A stretch of 64,000 nt of DNA from Paenibacillus tyrphae (GTDB lineage: Bacteria; Bacillota; Bacilli; Paenibacillales; NBRC-103111), in contig NZ_JAMZAW010000002.1 in the NCBI RefSeq assembly GCF_024158745.1, positions 62,001 through 126,000 of the forward strand, written 5' to 3'. Position 1 is the first letter of the stretch. Each line of letters opens with the position of its first letter. The notes under the pieces were generated by a model. It made no database searches, had not been told where the DNA came from, and saw only the letters and a program-made list of their open reading frames with translations. Position numbers and translations under genes: made by a program. Positions 37,184 to 45,052 of the stretch are shown in pieces.

Positions 37184-38353
37184 TTGAATCCCCAACTGGG
37201 CGTACTGGCTATGTATATGCCGGGACGGAAGCTGGAAGAGCTTTCGTTTTACCGCAAACTAAGCATATATGGACAAAAACTCGGGGTGGATGTGTTCGTA
37301 TTCACACCGGACGATGTGGATGACAATCGAACGCGGATTCACGCGCTCGCCTATAACCAAGCAACCCGATCATGGACCCGCAGGTGGGTCGGCTTTCCGC
37401 CGATCGTCTATGACCGGTGCCGGTATCACGGGGCGGACAATTACCGCAAGATCACGAATTTCCGGCAAAAATATACCAAGCTCCGCTACCTAAGCCGGCC
37501 GCTTGCCAACAAATGGATCATTCACCGCCTGCTTTCGGAAAATGAAAACATCGCTCCGCACTTGCCTTCCACCGTTCATTACAAAAGCCGGAAGCAGTTG
37601 GAGCAGTTTCTGAAGAAGCATCCGATTGTATACATGAAACCGAAAAGCGGCACAGGGGGCCGCGGTATTGTCCGCTTGCAGCGGCTGCGGGGAAGCAGTG
37701 GTTATCTCATGCAGGGAAGGGATGCGAATCGCCGCATTTTGCCGGCGACCAAGGTGACCGCAGCGCAAATTCCGGCCCGGCTTGCCGGCTGGGGGCTGCA
37801 GAGCAAGTACATTGTTCAGCAGGGCATTCCGCTTGAGCTGAAGGACGGCCGGGTGCACGACTTTCGGATGCTGGTGCAAAAAGACGGCCAAGGAATGTGG
37901 CAGGTAACCGGATGCGCCGGCCGTATCGGACCGCCGTTTTCCGTCACTTCCAATCTGCACGGCGGCGGGACGGCAATCTCGATGGAAACGATGCTCAAAA
38001 ACCGCTTCAGGACGGAAGAGACAGTAAAGAGCATCAAGGAAACCGCCTATACCCTCGGGATCCATGTGGCACAGCATCTCGAAGCCAAGTTCGGCACGTT
38101 TTGCGAAGCCGGCATCGATCTGGCGGTTGATCCGTCGGGGCATGTATGGCTGCTGGAAGTCAATCCGAAGCCTTCGCGCGACGTGTTCCGATTAACCGGA
38201 GATCTTCAGACCTACCGCAGGGCCATTCGCCGGCCCATCGAATTCGCTCTCCATCTGCTCGAAAAAAAAGCGGCGCCCAAAACCGATACCAATCATTTGG
38301 ACCTTGTACCGCGATCCCAACCAAGCGAATCATACCAAGACCGGTCTGTTTGA
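37184..38353 (+). CDS. YheC-like ATP-grasp spore coat-associated protein, copy 5 (short form)
   Basis: 389 residues from a TTG at 37184, 24 bases after copy 4, with CAGGTGAGC upstream. Motifs are YMKPKSGTGGRG, HDFRMLVQKDGQGMW and GIDLAVD...LLEVNPKP; the usual NSKP reads NPKP here. The N-terminal half (FYRKLSIYGQKLGVDVFVFTP, IVYDRC) is closest to copy 2, which has FYRRLCILG, VFVFTP and IVYDRC. Its stop codon lies inside the terminator stem at 38337-38365, closing the transcript. Confidence 0.85.
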   Translation: MNPQLGVLAMYMPGRKLEELSFYRKLSIYGQKLGVDVFVFTPDDVDDNRTRIHALAYNQATRSWTRRWVGFPPIVYDRCRYHGADNYRKITNFRQKYTKLRYLSRPLANKWIIHRLLSENENIAPHLPSTVHYKSRKQLEQFLKKHPIVYMKPKSGTGGRGIVRLQRLRGSSGYLMQGRDANRRILPATKVTAAQIPARLAGWGLQSKYIVQQGIPLELKDGRVHDFRMLVQKDGQGMWQVTGCAGRIGPPFSVTSNLHGGGTAISMETMLKNRFRTEETVKSIKETAYTLGIHVAQHLEAKFGTFCEAGIDLAVDPSGHVWLLEVNPKPSRDVFRLTGDLQTYRRAIRRPIEFALHLLEKKAAPKTDTNHLDLVPRSQPSESYQDRSV

Positions 38354-38375
38354 AACAGCGGTCTTTTCTTTTTGG
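38337..38375 (+). terminator. Terminator of the ATP-grasp array, spanning the stop codon
   Basis: AAGACCG (38337-38343) pairs with CGGTCTT (38359-38365), and inside it CTGTTT pairs with AAACAG, followed by TTTCTTTTT. The TGA of the last array gene (38351-38353) is in the loop, so terminating ribosomes would compete with hairpin folding. Confidence 0.8.
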
Positions 38376-38398
38376 CCGGTTGTCCGGTTTTTGTCCAT

Positions 38399-38430
38399 AA
38401 AAAAACACCGATGCGTCATCGATGTTTTTT
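38399..38430 (-). terminator. Terminator of the HAD phosphatase gene
   Basis: On the minus strand AAAAAACATCGATG and CATCGGTGTTTTTT form a stem with one G-U pair and a 3-base loop, ending in a U-run. On the plus strand the same place is a C-A mismatch, so the structure is better suited to the minus-strand transcript. Confidence 0.75.
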
Positions 38431-38482
38431 GTGCCCGTCAGCGAATCCGGGTCCGAGACTTTAAATCAAAGCTTCCGCTCTT

Positions 38483-39163
38483 TTACGCTTCGAGCAATGC
38501 CGGAAGGTCGCGGAAATCCGCGATGCGGACGTCGGCCTGATCCAGTTCTCCCTCTTTGCGGAAGCCTGCATAATCGCAGCCGACCACAAACAGCCCGTTC
38601 GCATGTCCCGCCTCGACGTCCGAGGAACGGTCACCGACCATCCAAGCGTTTTCGATGCCGTACTTGTCCAACAGCTGCCGCACGAGATCCACCTTGGAGC
38701 GGGTTGCATATTCCCCTGCGCTGTACAAGCCTCCCGCTTCAAAAAGCGGCTCCAGCCCTTGGTGACGGATAACGCCTTTGACGTAAGCTTCCAGTCCGTT
38801 GCTGGCTATGAACAGCCGCACGCCCCTCCGGCGCAGCTCCCGCAGCGTGTCGGCAACGCCGTCATACAGCTTGCCTTCGCCGCGCGCCATCCACTCTACT
38901 TGCAGCTCCAGCAATAGCTCGTCCGCACGGCGGTGAACCGCCACATCGGCGTCCGGCATAACCAGCTGCCATATATGCTCCAGCAGCATTCCAAGCCCGC
39001 TCAATATGTATTTCTCATCCGGCGTTTCCCCTTGAAACAGCCCTTCCGCACGCAGTTGCTCGAATGTAGCATGGTAAGCCGGCAGCAGCAGCGTTTCCGT
39101 CTGAAACAGCGTCCCGTCCAAATCGAATATCATCGCTTCCGGTGTTCTCTTGTTCGTCGACAT
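38483..39163 (-). CDS. HAD-superfamily hydrolase, phosphoglycolate-phosphatase-like
   Basis: A 226-residue HAD-IA protein with motif I IFDLDGTLFQTE, motif II FIASNG, the motif III lysine in ATRSKVDLVR and motif IV MVGDRSSDVEAG. The helical cap between motifs I and II is the four-helix type of PpaX/Gph enzymes. The substrate cannot be told; small phosphorylated metabolites are typical. GGAGGAGAAAGGGA precedes the ATG. It is monocistronic, with its own terminator at 38399-38430. Confidence 0.88.
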   Translation of the reverse strand: MSTNKRTPEAMIFDLDGTLFQTETLLLPAYHATFEQLRAEGLFQGETPDEKYILSGLGMLLEHIWQLVMPDADVAVHRRADELLLELQVEWMARGEGKLYDGVADTLRELRRRGVRLFIASNGLEAYVKGVIRHQGLEPLFEAGGLYSAGEYATRSKVDLVRQLLDKYGIENAWMVGDRSSDVEAGHANGLFVVGCDYAGFRKEGELDQADVRIADFRDLPALLEA

Positions 39164-39341
39164 TCCCTTTCTCCTCCTGACATCCGCATAAACATATCAC
39201 GTCTTATAGAACCATGATTGTCACAGATTGTCAAACGATGTCCTCACAATACAAAATAATATGTTTGTTTTTTGCCCTTTTGGAAATGCAACGGGCATGT
39301 TACCTTAGCAAAAAAATGGGAGGAAGGGGAGGCGTTGCTTC

Positions 39342-39500
39342 TTGGGGGTCGATGATTCGCCAAATTTAAAATCGGTCGGTTTCTCGGTAACACCGCGCGT
39401 TATAGGCAGCGGATTCAATCGGGAAGGATGCGGGACCCTCGGCTACTTTGAAGGCAAGTTCGTCCACCCCGGGCCCATGGAGCGACGAAGGCTTAATTGA
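39342..39500 (+). CDS. Possible 52-residue protein, no family recognised
   Basis: A TTG at 39342 preceded by GGGGAGG begins a frame ending in TGA at 39498. The product (MGVDDSPNLKSVGFSVTP at its start) is rich in G, F and R, with no membrane segment, one cysteine and a GSGFNREGCGTLGYF core. It lies alone in the 467-base gap between the HAD gene and cotJC, facing away from the HAD gene. The strong ribosome-binding site is the main reason to list it. The rest of the gap holds an AT-rich stretch (39235-39275) and the hairpin at 39555-39597. Confidence 0.35.
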   Translation: MGVDDSPNLKSVGFSVTPRVIGSGFNREGCGTLGYFEGKFVHPGPMERRRLN

Positions 39501-39554
39501 AATCGGTCTGATGCTGAAGCGGATAAGCGGAAGCTGCGGACCGCCAAAATAAAC

Positions 39555-39597
39555 GATGGCGAACGGAATGATTTACCTGCTCATTCCGTACGCCATC
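39555..39597 (-). terminator. Terminator of the cotJ operon
   Basis: A 17-bp stem with one mismatch (39555-39571 with 39581-39597) and a 9-base loop lies 34 bases after the cotJC stop. On the minus strand it is followed by GTTTATTTTGG, a weak U-run. It may also end the small plus-strand frame before it. Confidence 0.65.
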
Positions 39598-39630
39598 TCC
39601 CTCTGCCTGTCCTCCGAGTCCGGCTTCCCT

Positions 39631-40200
39631 TTAAAATACCTTTTTCGCTCCCTGCTCCGCCTTTAAAATCTCCACCGCTTCGCGGAACCGGAGCGAATGA
39701 ATGACTTCGCGCTCGCGCAAAAATTTCAGACCGTCCTGCAAATCCGTGTCGTCCGTCATGTCGATCAGCCATTGATAAGTGGCACGCGCTTTTTCTTCCG
39801 CAGCAATGTCCTCATACAAGTCGGCGATCGGATCGCCTTTGGCCTGAATATAGGTAGCCGTCCAAGGTACGCCCGCCGCGTTGCTGTAAAACAGCGCCCT
39901 GTCGTGATTCACGTAATGCTCTTCTAGTCCCGCGGCCTTCAATTGCTCCGTCGTGGCGTCTTTGGTCAGCTTATAGACCATTGTGGCAATCATTTCCAGG
40001 TGGGCGAATTCCTCCGTCCCGATGTCCGTCAGAAGCCCGATCACTTTATCCGGTATCGTATATCGCTGATTCAAATACCGCAGCGCCGCCGCCAGCTCGC
40101 CGTCCGCACCGCCGTACTGCTCGATCAGCAGCTTTGCCATGCGCGGGTCGCACTTGCTGACCCTGACCGGGTACTGCAGCTTTTTCTCATAGATCCACAT
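39631..40200 (-). CDS. cotJC: Spore coat protein CotJC (manganese-catalase family)
   Basis: A 189-residue ferritin-like protein of the manganese catalase family, found in the inner spore coat in Bacillus. Dimetal-binding motifs are GTEEFAHLEM (E and H) and the later DIAAEEKARATYQWL, with REREVIHSLRF near the end. The start MWIYEKKLQYPVRVSKCDPRMA is characteristic. GGAGAGGAG lies upstream of the ATG. It is the third gene of cotJA-cotJB-cotJC, transcribed in the mother cell by sigma-E in Bacillus. Confidence 0.95.
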   Translation of the reverse strand: MWIYEKKLQYPVRVSKCDPRMAKLLIEQYGGADGELAAALRYLNQRYTIPDKVIGLLTDIGTEEFAHLEMIATMVYKLTKDATTEQLKAAGLEEHYVNHDRALFYSNAAGVPWTATYIQAKGDPIADLYEDIAAEEKARATYQWLIDMTDDTDLQDGLKFLREREVIHSLRFREAVEILKAEQGAKKVF

Positions 40201-40232
40201 CGCTCAAGACTCCTCTCCTGGTCGGCTTTGAA

Positions 40233-40496
40233 TCAGACCTGCCACGGCCACGGCGGCTCCCACCATTGCCAGGGATACCCCGAAAAGCTGTGGCCATACT
40301 GCAGAAGCGGACCGAACTCGGACTCGTACCGTTGGGCCAGAAGCTGGCGCTGCTGCGCACATTGATTAAACTGCTCCAACGCCTGGGCGTCCTCGGGGTG
40401 CGTATCCAGGTAGAGTGTCAGTTCCACCAGCACGAAATCGATCGCTTGCAGTTCCTCCAGCAGCGTGTAGTAATGAGGGGGCAGCGGTTGGTTCAT
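40233..40496 (-). CDS. cotJB: Spore coat protein CotJB
   Basis: An 87-residue protein whose ATG at 40496 sits 6 bases after AGGAGGTG. It matches CotJB in size and in YYTLLEELQAIDFVLVELTLYLDTHPEDAQAL, here quoted by its parts LQAIDFVLVELTLYLDTH and PEDAQAL. The C-terminus is rich in W and P (YPWQWWEPPWPW), the usual end of CotJB. It lies between cotJA and cotJC with gaps of 20 and 32 bases. Confidence 0.93.
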   Translation of the reverse strand: MNQPLPPHYYTLLEELQAIDFVLVELTLYLDTHPEDAQALEQFNQCAQQRQLLAQRYESEFGPLLQYGHSFSGYPWQWWEPPWPWQV

Positions 40497-40516
40497 GCCG
40501 TTCACCTCCTATCCTT

Positions 40517-40720
40517 TCAGCAATGTTTGGATTGGTACGGACTATACAGCACAGGCCAGAGCGTACCGCACCGGAGCGCCTGAAGCGGGGGATATTGCGG
40601 AAGCCCCGGCGGTTGAAACTGAATATACAGATTTGGCGGAATAACATAGGTCTTAACCGTAATCGGCGGACAAGGGTCGAAGGGACTGACATACGGATAC
40701 CATTCTTTCTCAAGATCCAT
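40517..40720 (-). CDS. cotJA: Spore coat protein CotJA
   Basis: A 67-residue protein starting MDLEKEWYPYVSPFDPCPP, the well-known CotJA N-terminus. The ATG at 40720 is taken because AAAGGAGG lies 11 bases upstream; the longer frame to 40777 runs through that site. The rest, PPNLYIQFQPPGLPQYPP and ALRCGTLWPVLYSPY, fits the family. CotJA is needed for CotJC assembly in the Bacillus coat. The promoter region upstream contains GCATAAT and TGTATAAAT about 13 bases apart, loosely like a sigma-E site. Confidence 0.92.
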   Translation of the reverse strand: MDLEKEWYPYVSPFDPCPPITVKTYVIPPNLYIQFQPPGLPQYPPLQALRCGTLWPVLYSPYQSKHC

Positions 40721-40842
40721 GGCCGGAAATGCCTCCTTTAGCAATCTACCAATATTTATACATTGCCGCTCGTCCATTATGCGTATAAAATGACAACAAC
40801 TTCATCTGCCCCCTGCAGAAGGAAAAAAGGAGCTGAAGCTTT

Positions 40843-41532
40843 TTGTTTAAGAAAGCGTTTTCAAAAGTGTTGCTGCTAACGGTCGCCGCTTCTTGTCTGA
40901 TCGCGGTCCCCTCCGTTTTCGCGGATTCGACTTACGCGGCTGCCGAACATTCCCCGGTCGTCCTGTTCCAGGGCACATCCGGAACGGCGGTGACAGAACT
41001 GCAGCAAAATCTTCAATCGCTCGGGTATTTCACCTACCCGAATGCTACCGGATATTACGGCCCGTTTACGGTACAGGCCGTCCGCTCTTTTCAGCAAGCC
41101 TACAGTTTGCCGATGACCGGCGCTGCTAACGGAACGACGCGGATCGCGCTATCCCGCGCTCTTGTGAAGAAATCCATCCTCGCCGATGCAAAACGATACA
41201 TAGGTACGCCCTACGTGTGGGGCGGAAGCACGCCTGCGGGCTTCGATTGCTCCGGTTTTATCTACTACTTGCTTTCGAAGCAGGGAGTCCCCATGCCTCG
41301 GACCAGCTCGTCCGTCATGGCCGACATGGGCTTTGCGGTCGACCGGGACCTTCTCATGCCCGGTGACTGGGTATTCTTTGGACTGAACGAGCCTGGCGTC
41401 CCCTCCCACGTCGGCATATATACGGGCAACGGCGAGTTCATCTCCGCCACCCGCTCTGCCGGAATCGCCGTACAAAAGCTGGACAGCAGCTACTGGGGCC
41501 CAAAATATCTCGGCGCCCGCCGCTACTATTGA
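40843..41532 (+). CDS. Secreted NlpC/P60 endopeptidase with a peptidoglycan-binding domain
   Basis: A 229-residue exported cell-wall hydrolase, probably cutting D-Glu-Dap-type stem peptides. Signal peptide residues 1-27 (SVFA then DS). A PG_binding_1 domain covers about 40-105 (TSGTAVTELQQNLQSLGYF). The NlpC/P60 domain covers 112-229 with C136 in PAGFDCSGFIYYL and H189 in VPSHVGIYTGNGEFI. A TTG start at 40843 follows AAGGAGCTGAAG. It is divergent from cotJ, and relatives of this design act in spore cortex or vegetative wall turnover; which applies here is open. Confidence 0.9.
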   Translation: MFKKAFSKVLLLTVAASCLIAVPSVFADSTYAAAEHSPVVLFQGTSGTAVTELQQNLQSLGYFTYPNATGYYGPFTVQAVRSFQQAYSLPMTGAANGTTRIALSRALVKKSILADAKRYIGTPYVWGGSTPAGFDCSGFIYYLLSKQGVPMPRTSSSVMADMGFAVDRDLLMPGDWVFFGLNEPGVPSHVGIYTGNGEFISATRSAGIAVQKLDSSYWGPKYLGARRYY

Positions 41533-41545
41533 TCTCCGTTTACAA

Positions 41546-41626
41546 AAAAACCGTCCGCAGCCCTCGTTCCAAGCAGGCGTGCATAATGCGCTCCCTGCCT
41601 TCGAACGAATGGCCGTGACGGTTTTT
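41546..41626. terminator. Long bidirectional terminator
   Basis: AAAAACCGTC (41546-41555) and GACGGTTTTT (41617-41626) enclose a second imperfect stem, CGTTCCAAGCAGG with CCTGCCTTCGAACG. T-runs on both strands let it serve the NlpC/P60 gene and the convergent YitT gene. Confidence 0.75.
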
Positions 41627-41630
41627 CTCT

Positions 41631-42515
41631 TTAGTGAATATCCTTTTTCTTAAAGCGTCCGCCCTTCACGTCGTGGATATTGCCGACTGCGAGAAATGCG
41701 GATTGATCGAGTTCCTCGACGATCGACTTCAGCTTCGCTTCTTCCAGCCGGTTGATGACGCAGAAGATGACCAGCTTGTTGCCGCCGGTAAATCCACCTT
41801 CGCCTTGCAGATACGTGACGCCGCGGCCCAAACGGTGCATAATGGCGTCCCCAAGCTCGCGGCTGTTCTCGCTGATGATCCAGACGGATTTGGATTCGTC
41901 GAAGCCTTCGATCGTAATATCGATCAGCTTGAAGGCTATGTAATAAGCGATAAGCGAATACATCGCGTGATCCCATCCGAACACAAAGCCGGCGCTGCTC
42001 AGAATGAACAGGTTAAAAAACATGACCACTTCGCCGACCGAGAACGGCGTTTTCTTGCTGAATAGAATGGCCATAATTTCCGTACCGTCGAGCGAGCCGC
42101 CGGAACGGATGACCATGCCGACGCCAATGCCGAGAATAATGCCGCCGAACACTGCCGCGAGCAGCGGATCGGTCGTCAGCGGAGGCACCGGATGAAGCAG
42201 CCATGTACCGACGGACATGAGGGAAACCGCAAATAAGGTAGATAACGCGAACGTTTTACCGATTTGCTTATACCCGATAAACAGAAACGGAAGGTTGAAT
42301 AATAAGAGAAATACGCCGATCGGAATACCCGACAAATGCGAGGTAATAATCGAGATGCCCACGATTCCCCCGTCAATGATGTTGTTGGGCACCAAAAAGT
42401 TTTCCAGTCCGACCGAGACGAGCGCCGCCCCCAACAAAATAATGACGGCGCGTTTCACCAGTTTGGGCAACGATAATTTGGAATGCTGCTTGGCTTTTTC
42501 TAGACCTGCCTGCAT
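41631..42515 (-). CDS. YitT-family membrane protein
   Basis: A 294-residue protein with five to six transmembrane helices in the first 190 residues (FLVPNNIIDGGIVGISIITS, GMVIRSGGSLDGTEIMAILFSKK) and a C-terminal cytoplasmic DUF2179 domain (SVWIISENSRELGDAIMHRL, GFTGGNKLVIFCVINRLE). The YitT family has no settled transport substrate. AAGGGGGAGAAGC precedes the ATG. It is followed upstream by ytvI, 58 bases away, and both may be co-transcribed. Confidence 0.9.
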   Translation of the reverse strand: MQAGLEKAKQHSKLSLPKLVKRAVIILLGAALVSVGLENFLVPNNIIDGGIVGISIITSHLSGIPIGVFLLLFNLPFLFIGYKQIGKTFALSTLFAVSLMSVGTWLLHPVPPLTTDPLLAAVFGGIILGIGVGMVIRSGGSLDGTEIMAILFSKKTPFSVGEVVMFFNLFILSSAGFVFGWDHAMYSLIAYYIAFKLIDITIEGFDESKSVWIISENSRELGDAIMHRLGRGVTYLQGEGGFTGGNKLVIFCVINRLEEAKLKSIVEELDQSAFLAVGNIHDVKGGRFKKKDIH

Positions 42516-42573
42516 TGCTTCTCCCCCTTAGATTGCCGTAAGACCGTATGAACGACAAGATTTTTTGTTATAG

Positions 42574-43623
42574 TTACTGTTCCAATTTGATGTTGATTTT
42601 AAGCAAACCGACCCGGCGAAGCGCCTGGTACACGATAATTAGCACCGGCCCCAGAATGAGGCCGATCACTCCGGCAAGCTGGAAGCCAACATACATGCTG
42701 ACCAACGCCGCCAAAGCATTGATCCCGACGGCGTCGCCGATAATTTTCGGTTCGATCAGACGGCGGAACACCATGATGACGAGCAGCAGGATGATCAACC
42801 CGATTCCGAGCCGCATATCTCCCGCGAGCATGCTGTACCCCGCCCACGGAACGAGCACGGCGCTTGTGCCAAGCACCGGCAAAATATCCACCAGCACGAT
42901 AAGCAGCGCAACGGCTAGCGGATAATCGACATTCAAAACAAGCAAGCCGACCAACGTCACCACATACGTTAGCAGACTGATCAGCACCTGCGCGAAGAGA
43001 AAGCCGAGAATAGCACGGCGCAGATCGCTCAGCACCGCAGCCACCTTGGGCCTCGACTGCTTCTCGAACAGGTTCAGAAACGACTGATGCAGCTTCGGCA
43101 AGCTGAACGAAATCAAGTAAAGACCGATCACGAACACGAAAAAAAACACAAACAAATTCGGAATCGTTTTGGCTACGTCGAGAAAATAGCCGGAGATGGC
43201 GGCCACGATGCTTTTTAAGTTTTCCGTAAGCATCCCGGCTCCTGTCTCCACATAGCGCTGTACCTGCTCGGCAACGTCGTACGGCAGCAGTTTATAGAAC
43301 AATTTGTTTCGTACCGACGAATCCTCAATAAACAGCTTGGCGTCGCTCAAATAGACGGAAGCGTTCTTCCAGAATTGAATGAGCTCCGTGACGATTTTGA
43401 AGCCGATCAGATAGACGAAACCAAGCAGCGAGCCGGTAAAAAGCGTACAGACTACGGCAGAAACCGTCACGCGCCCGCCGCGGAACATTAATGTCAGCAG
43501 CAGAACGATCGGTTCGAGCAACAGGGCAATCAACATGGCGAGCAAAAACGGGAAGCCGATGGTGAACATTCCGTACAAAAGCACGGCGCCAAGCACACAA
43601 AATACGATCGTTCTAAGCGACAT
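42574..43623 (-). CDS. ytvI: Sporulation integral membrane protein YtvI-like (AI-2E transporter family)
   Basis: A 349-residue polytopic protein with about eight helices. The AI-2E family pattern is clear in the C-terminal half: VALLIVLVDILPVLGTSAVLVPWAG and EPKIIGDAVGINALAALVSMYVG, then LILGPVLIIVYQAL. YtvI is the sporulation-associated branch in Firmicutes; the assignment over other AI-2E members rests on general similarity. GGGAGGTACC lies before the ATG. It sits 16 bases after the CNNM gene, so probably in the same transcript. Confidence 0.78.
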   Translation of the reverse strand: MSLRTIVFCVLGAVLLYGMFTIGFPFLLAMLIALLLEPIVLLLTLMFRGGRVTVSAVVCTLFTGSLLGFVYLIGFKIVTELIQFWKNASVYLSDAKLFIEDSSVRNKLFYKLLPYDVAEQVQRYVETGAGMLTENLKSIVAAISGYFLDVAKTIPNLFVFFFVFVIGLYLISFSLPKLHQSFLNLFEKQSRPKVAAVLSDLRRAILGFLFAQVLISLLTYVVTLVGLLVLNVDYPLAVALLIVLVDILPVLGTSAVLVPWAGYSMLAGDMRLGIGLIILLLVIMVFRRLIEPKIIGDAVGINALAALVSMYVGFQLAGVIGLILGPVLIIVYQALRRVGLLKINIKLEQ

Positions 43624-43638
43624 CGAACGGGTACCTCC

Positions 43639-45006
43639 CTATTCGTCAGGATGGTTTTGACCGGCTAGCGGACCCGAAACGGGCTGTTTCTGAACGGGTT
43701 GAATTTTTACACGCAAAATACGCAATCGCTCGACCTCCGTAATTTCGAACAAGAAGCCGTTCTGCTCCAGCCGTCTGCCTTTGGAGACGGAGCCTTCCAA
43801 CTGCTTGAACAGCCAGCCTCCGATCGAATCCACCTCGTCGTCTTCGATCCCGAGGGCAAGCCGGTCGTCAAGATCCTCCAGCAGCACGCGCCCGTCAACG
43901 GAGTAAGCATCTCCGATCTTCTCCACCTCGGGCCGCTCCGTTTCGTCGAATTCGTCGTGAATCTCGCCGACGATTTCCTCCAGAATGTCTTCGGTGGTAA
44001 TCAGCCCGGCCGTTCCGCCGTATTCGTCGATCACGACGGCGAGTTGTGAACGCTTCTTCTGCATAAGCCGCAGCACGTGGCTGATTTCCATCGATTCAGG
44101 CACCATGAGCACCGGACGCAAGAAATCTTTGATATCGTGCTTCTTGTCCGGATCGCAGGTGAGCAAGTCTGACATATGGACAAATCCGATGATTTCGTCT
44201 TTATCGTCCGTAGCCACCGGGTAGCGCGTATGCTTCGTTTCGTAAACGATTTTTAAGTTTTCCTCATAGCTGAGCTCGGTAAACAAACAATCCATATCGG
44301 TCCGCGGCAGCATGATTTCCCTTGCCACCCGATCGGAGAACTCGAATATATTGTCGAACAGCGCCAGCTCGTCTTTATCAATGATACCGCTGCGGGCGCT
44401 TTGGTCCATCAAAATCCGAATTTCTTCTTCTGTATGAGCTTCTTGCTCGGTAGCGGGCTGTATCCCCACCATCCTCAAGAGCTTGTTCGCGGCGCCGTTC
44501 AGCAGCCAGATCGCCGGATAAAAGATTTTGTAAAACAGCATTAAAGGAGCCGACAGCCATAGAGAGGTTGCTTCCGATTTCTGAATAGCCATGGATTTGG
44601 GCGCAAGCTCGCCGAGCACGATATGCATGAAGGTGATCACGGCGAATCCGATCGCAAACGATAAGGCATTGGCATACCAGGCTCCTCCGAGTCCGAGAGC
44701 TGCCAGAGCCGGTTCAACGATCAGATGCGAGACGGCCGGTTCTCCTACCCAGCCCAGCCCCAGCGACGCCAGCGTAATGCCGAGCTGCGTGGAGGACAGG
44801 TAAGCGTCCAGCTTTTTGGTTACGGCGAGCGCATACTTGGCTTTCGGGTTACCCTCGCTCTCCAGCTGCTGCAGGCGCGTAGCCCGGACTTTCACCAATG
44901 CAAACTCCGCTGCGACAAAAAAACCGTTCAGCAGCACCAAAAACACGACCAGTAGAAGATTAAGCGAAATTAATCCGAAATCGAACCCTGTACTGTGACT
45001 TTCCAA
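43639..45006 (-). CDS. CNNM/CBS/CorC transporter-like protein (hemolysin C family)
   Basis: 455 residues. An N-terminal CNNM (DUF21) membrane domain with about four helices (VLLNGFFVAAEFALVKVR, GVAL-like ASLGLGWVGEPA) is followed by two CBS domains near residues 215-340 (VPESMEISHVLRLM, IDEYGGTAGLITTEDILEE) and a CorC_HlyC C-terminal domain (IGGWLFKQLEGSVSKGRRL). Members are linked to magnesium or other divalent cation efflux. A TTG start at 45006 follows AAAGGAGACTG. It heads a likely CNNM-ytvI-yitT transcript. Confidence 0.92.
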   Translation of the reverse strand: MESHSTGFDFGLISLNLLLVVFLVLLNGFFVAAEFALVKVRATRLQQLESEGNPKAKYALAVTKKLDAYLSSTQLGITLASLGLGWVGEPAVSHLIVEPALAALGLGGAWYANALSFAIGFAVITFMHIVLGELAPKSMAIQKSEATSLWLSAPLMLFYKIFYPAIWLLNGAANKLLRMVGIQPATEQEAHTEEEIRILMDQSARSGIIDKDELALFDNIFEFSDRVAREIMLPRTDMDCLFTELSYEENLKIVYETKHTRYPVATDDKDEIIGFVHMSDLLTCDPDKKHDIKDFLRPVLMVPESMEISHVLRLMQKKRSQLAVVIDEYGGTAGLITTEDILEEIVGEIHDEFDETERPEVEKIGDAYSVDGRVLLEDLDDRLALGIEDDEVDSIGGWLFKQLEGSVSKGRRLEQNGFLFEITEVERLRILRVKIQPVQKQPVSGPLAGQNHPDE

Positions 45007-45052
45007 GAAGGATCAGTCTCCTTTGCAAAAGTAAAATAGGATAATGGCTGAA

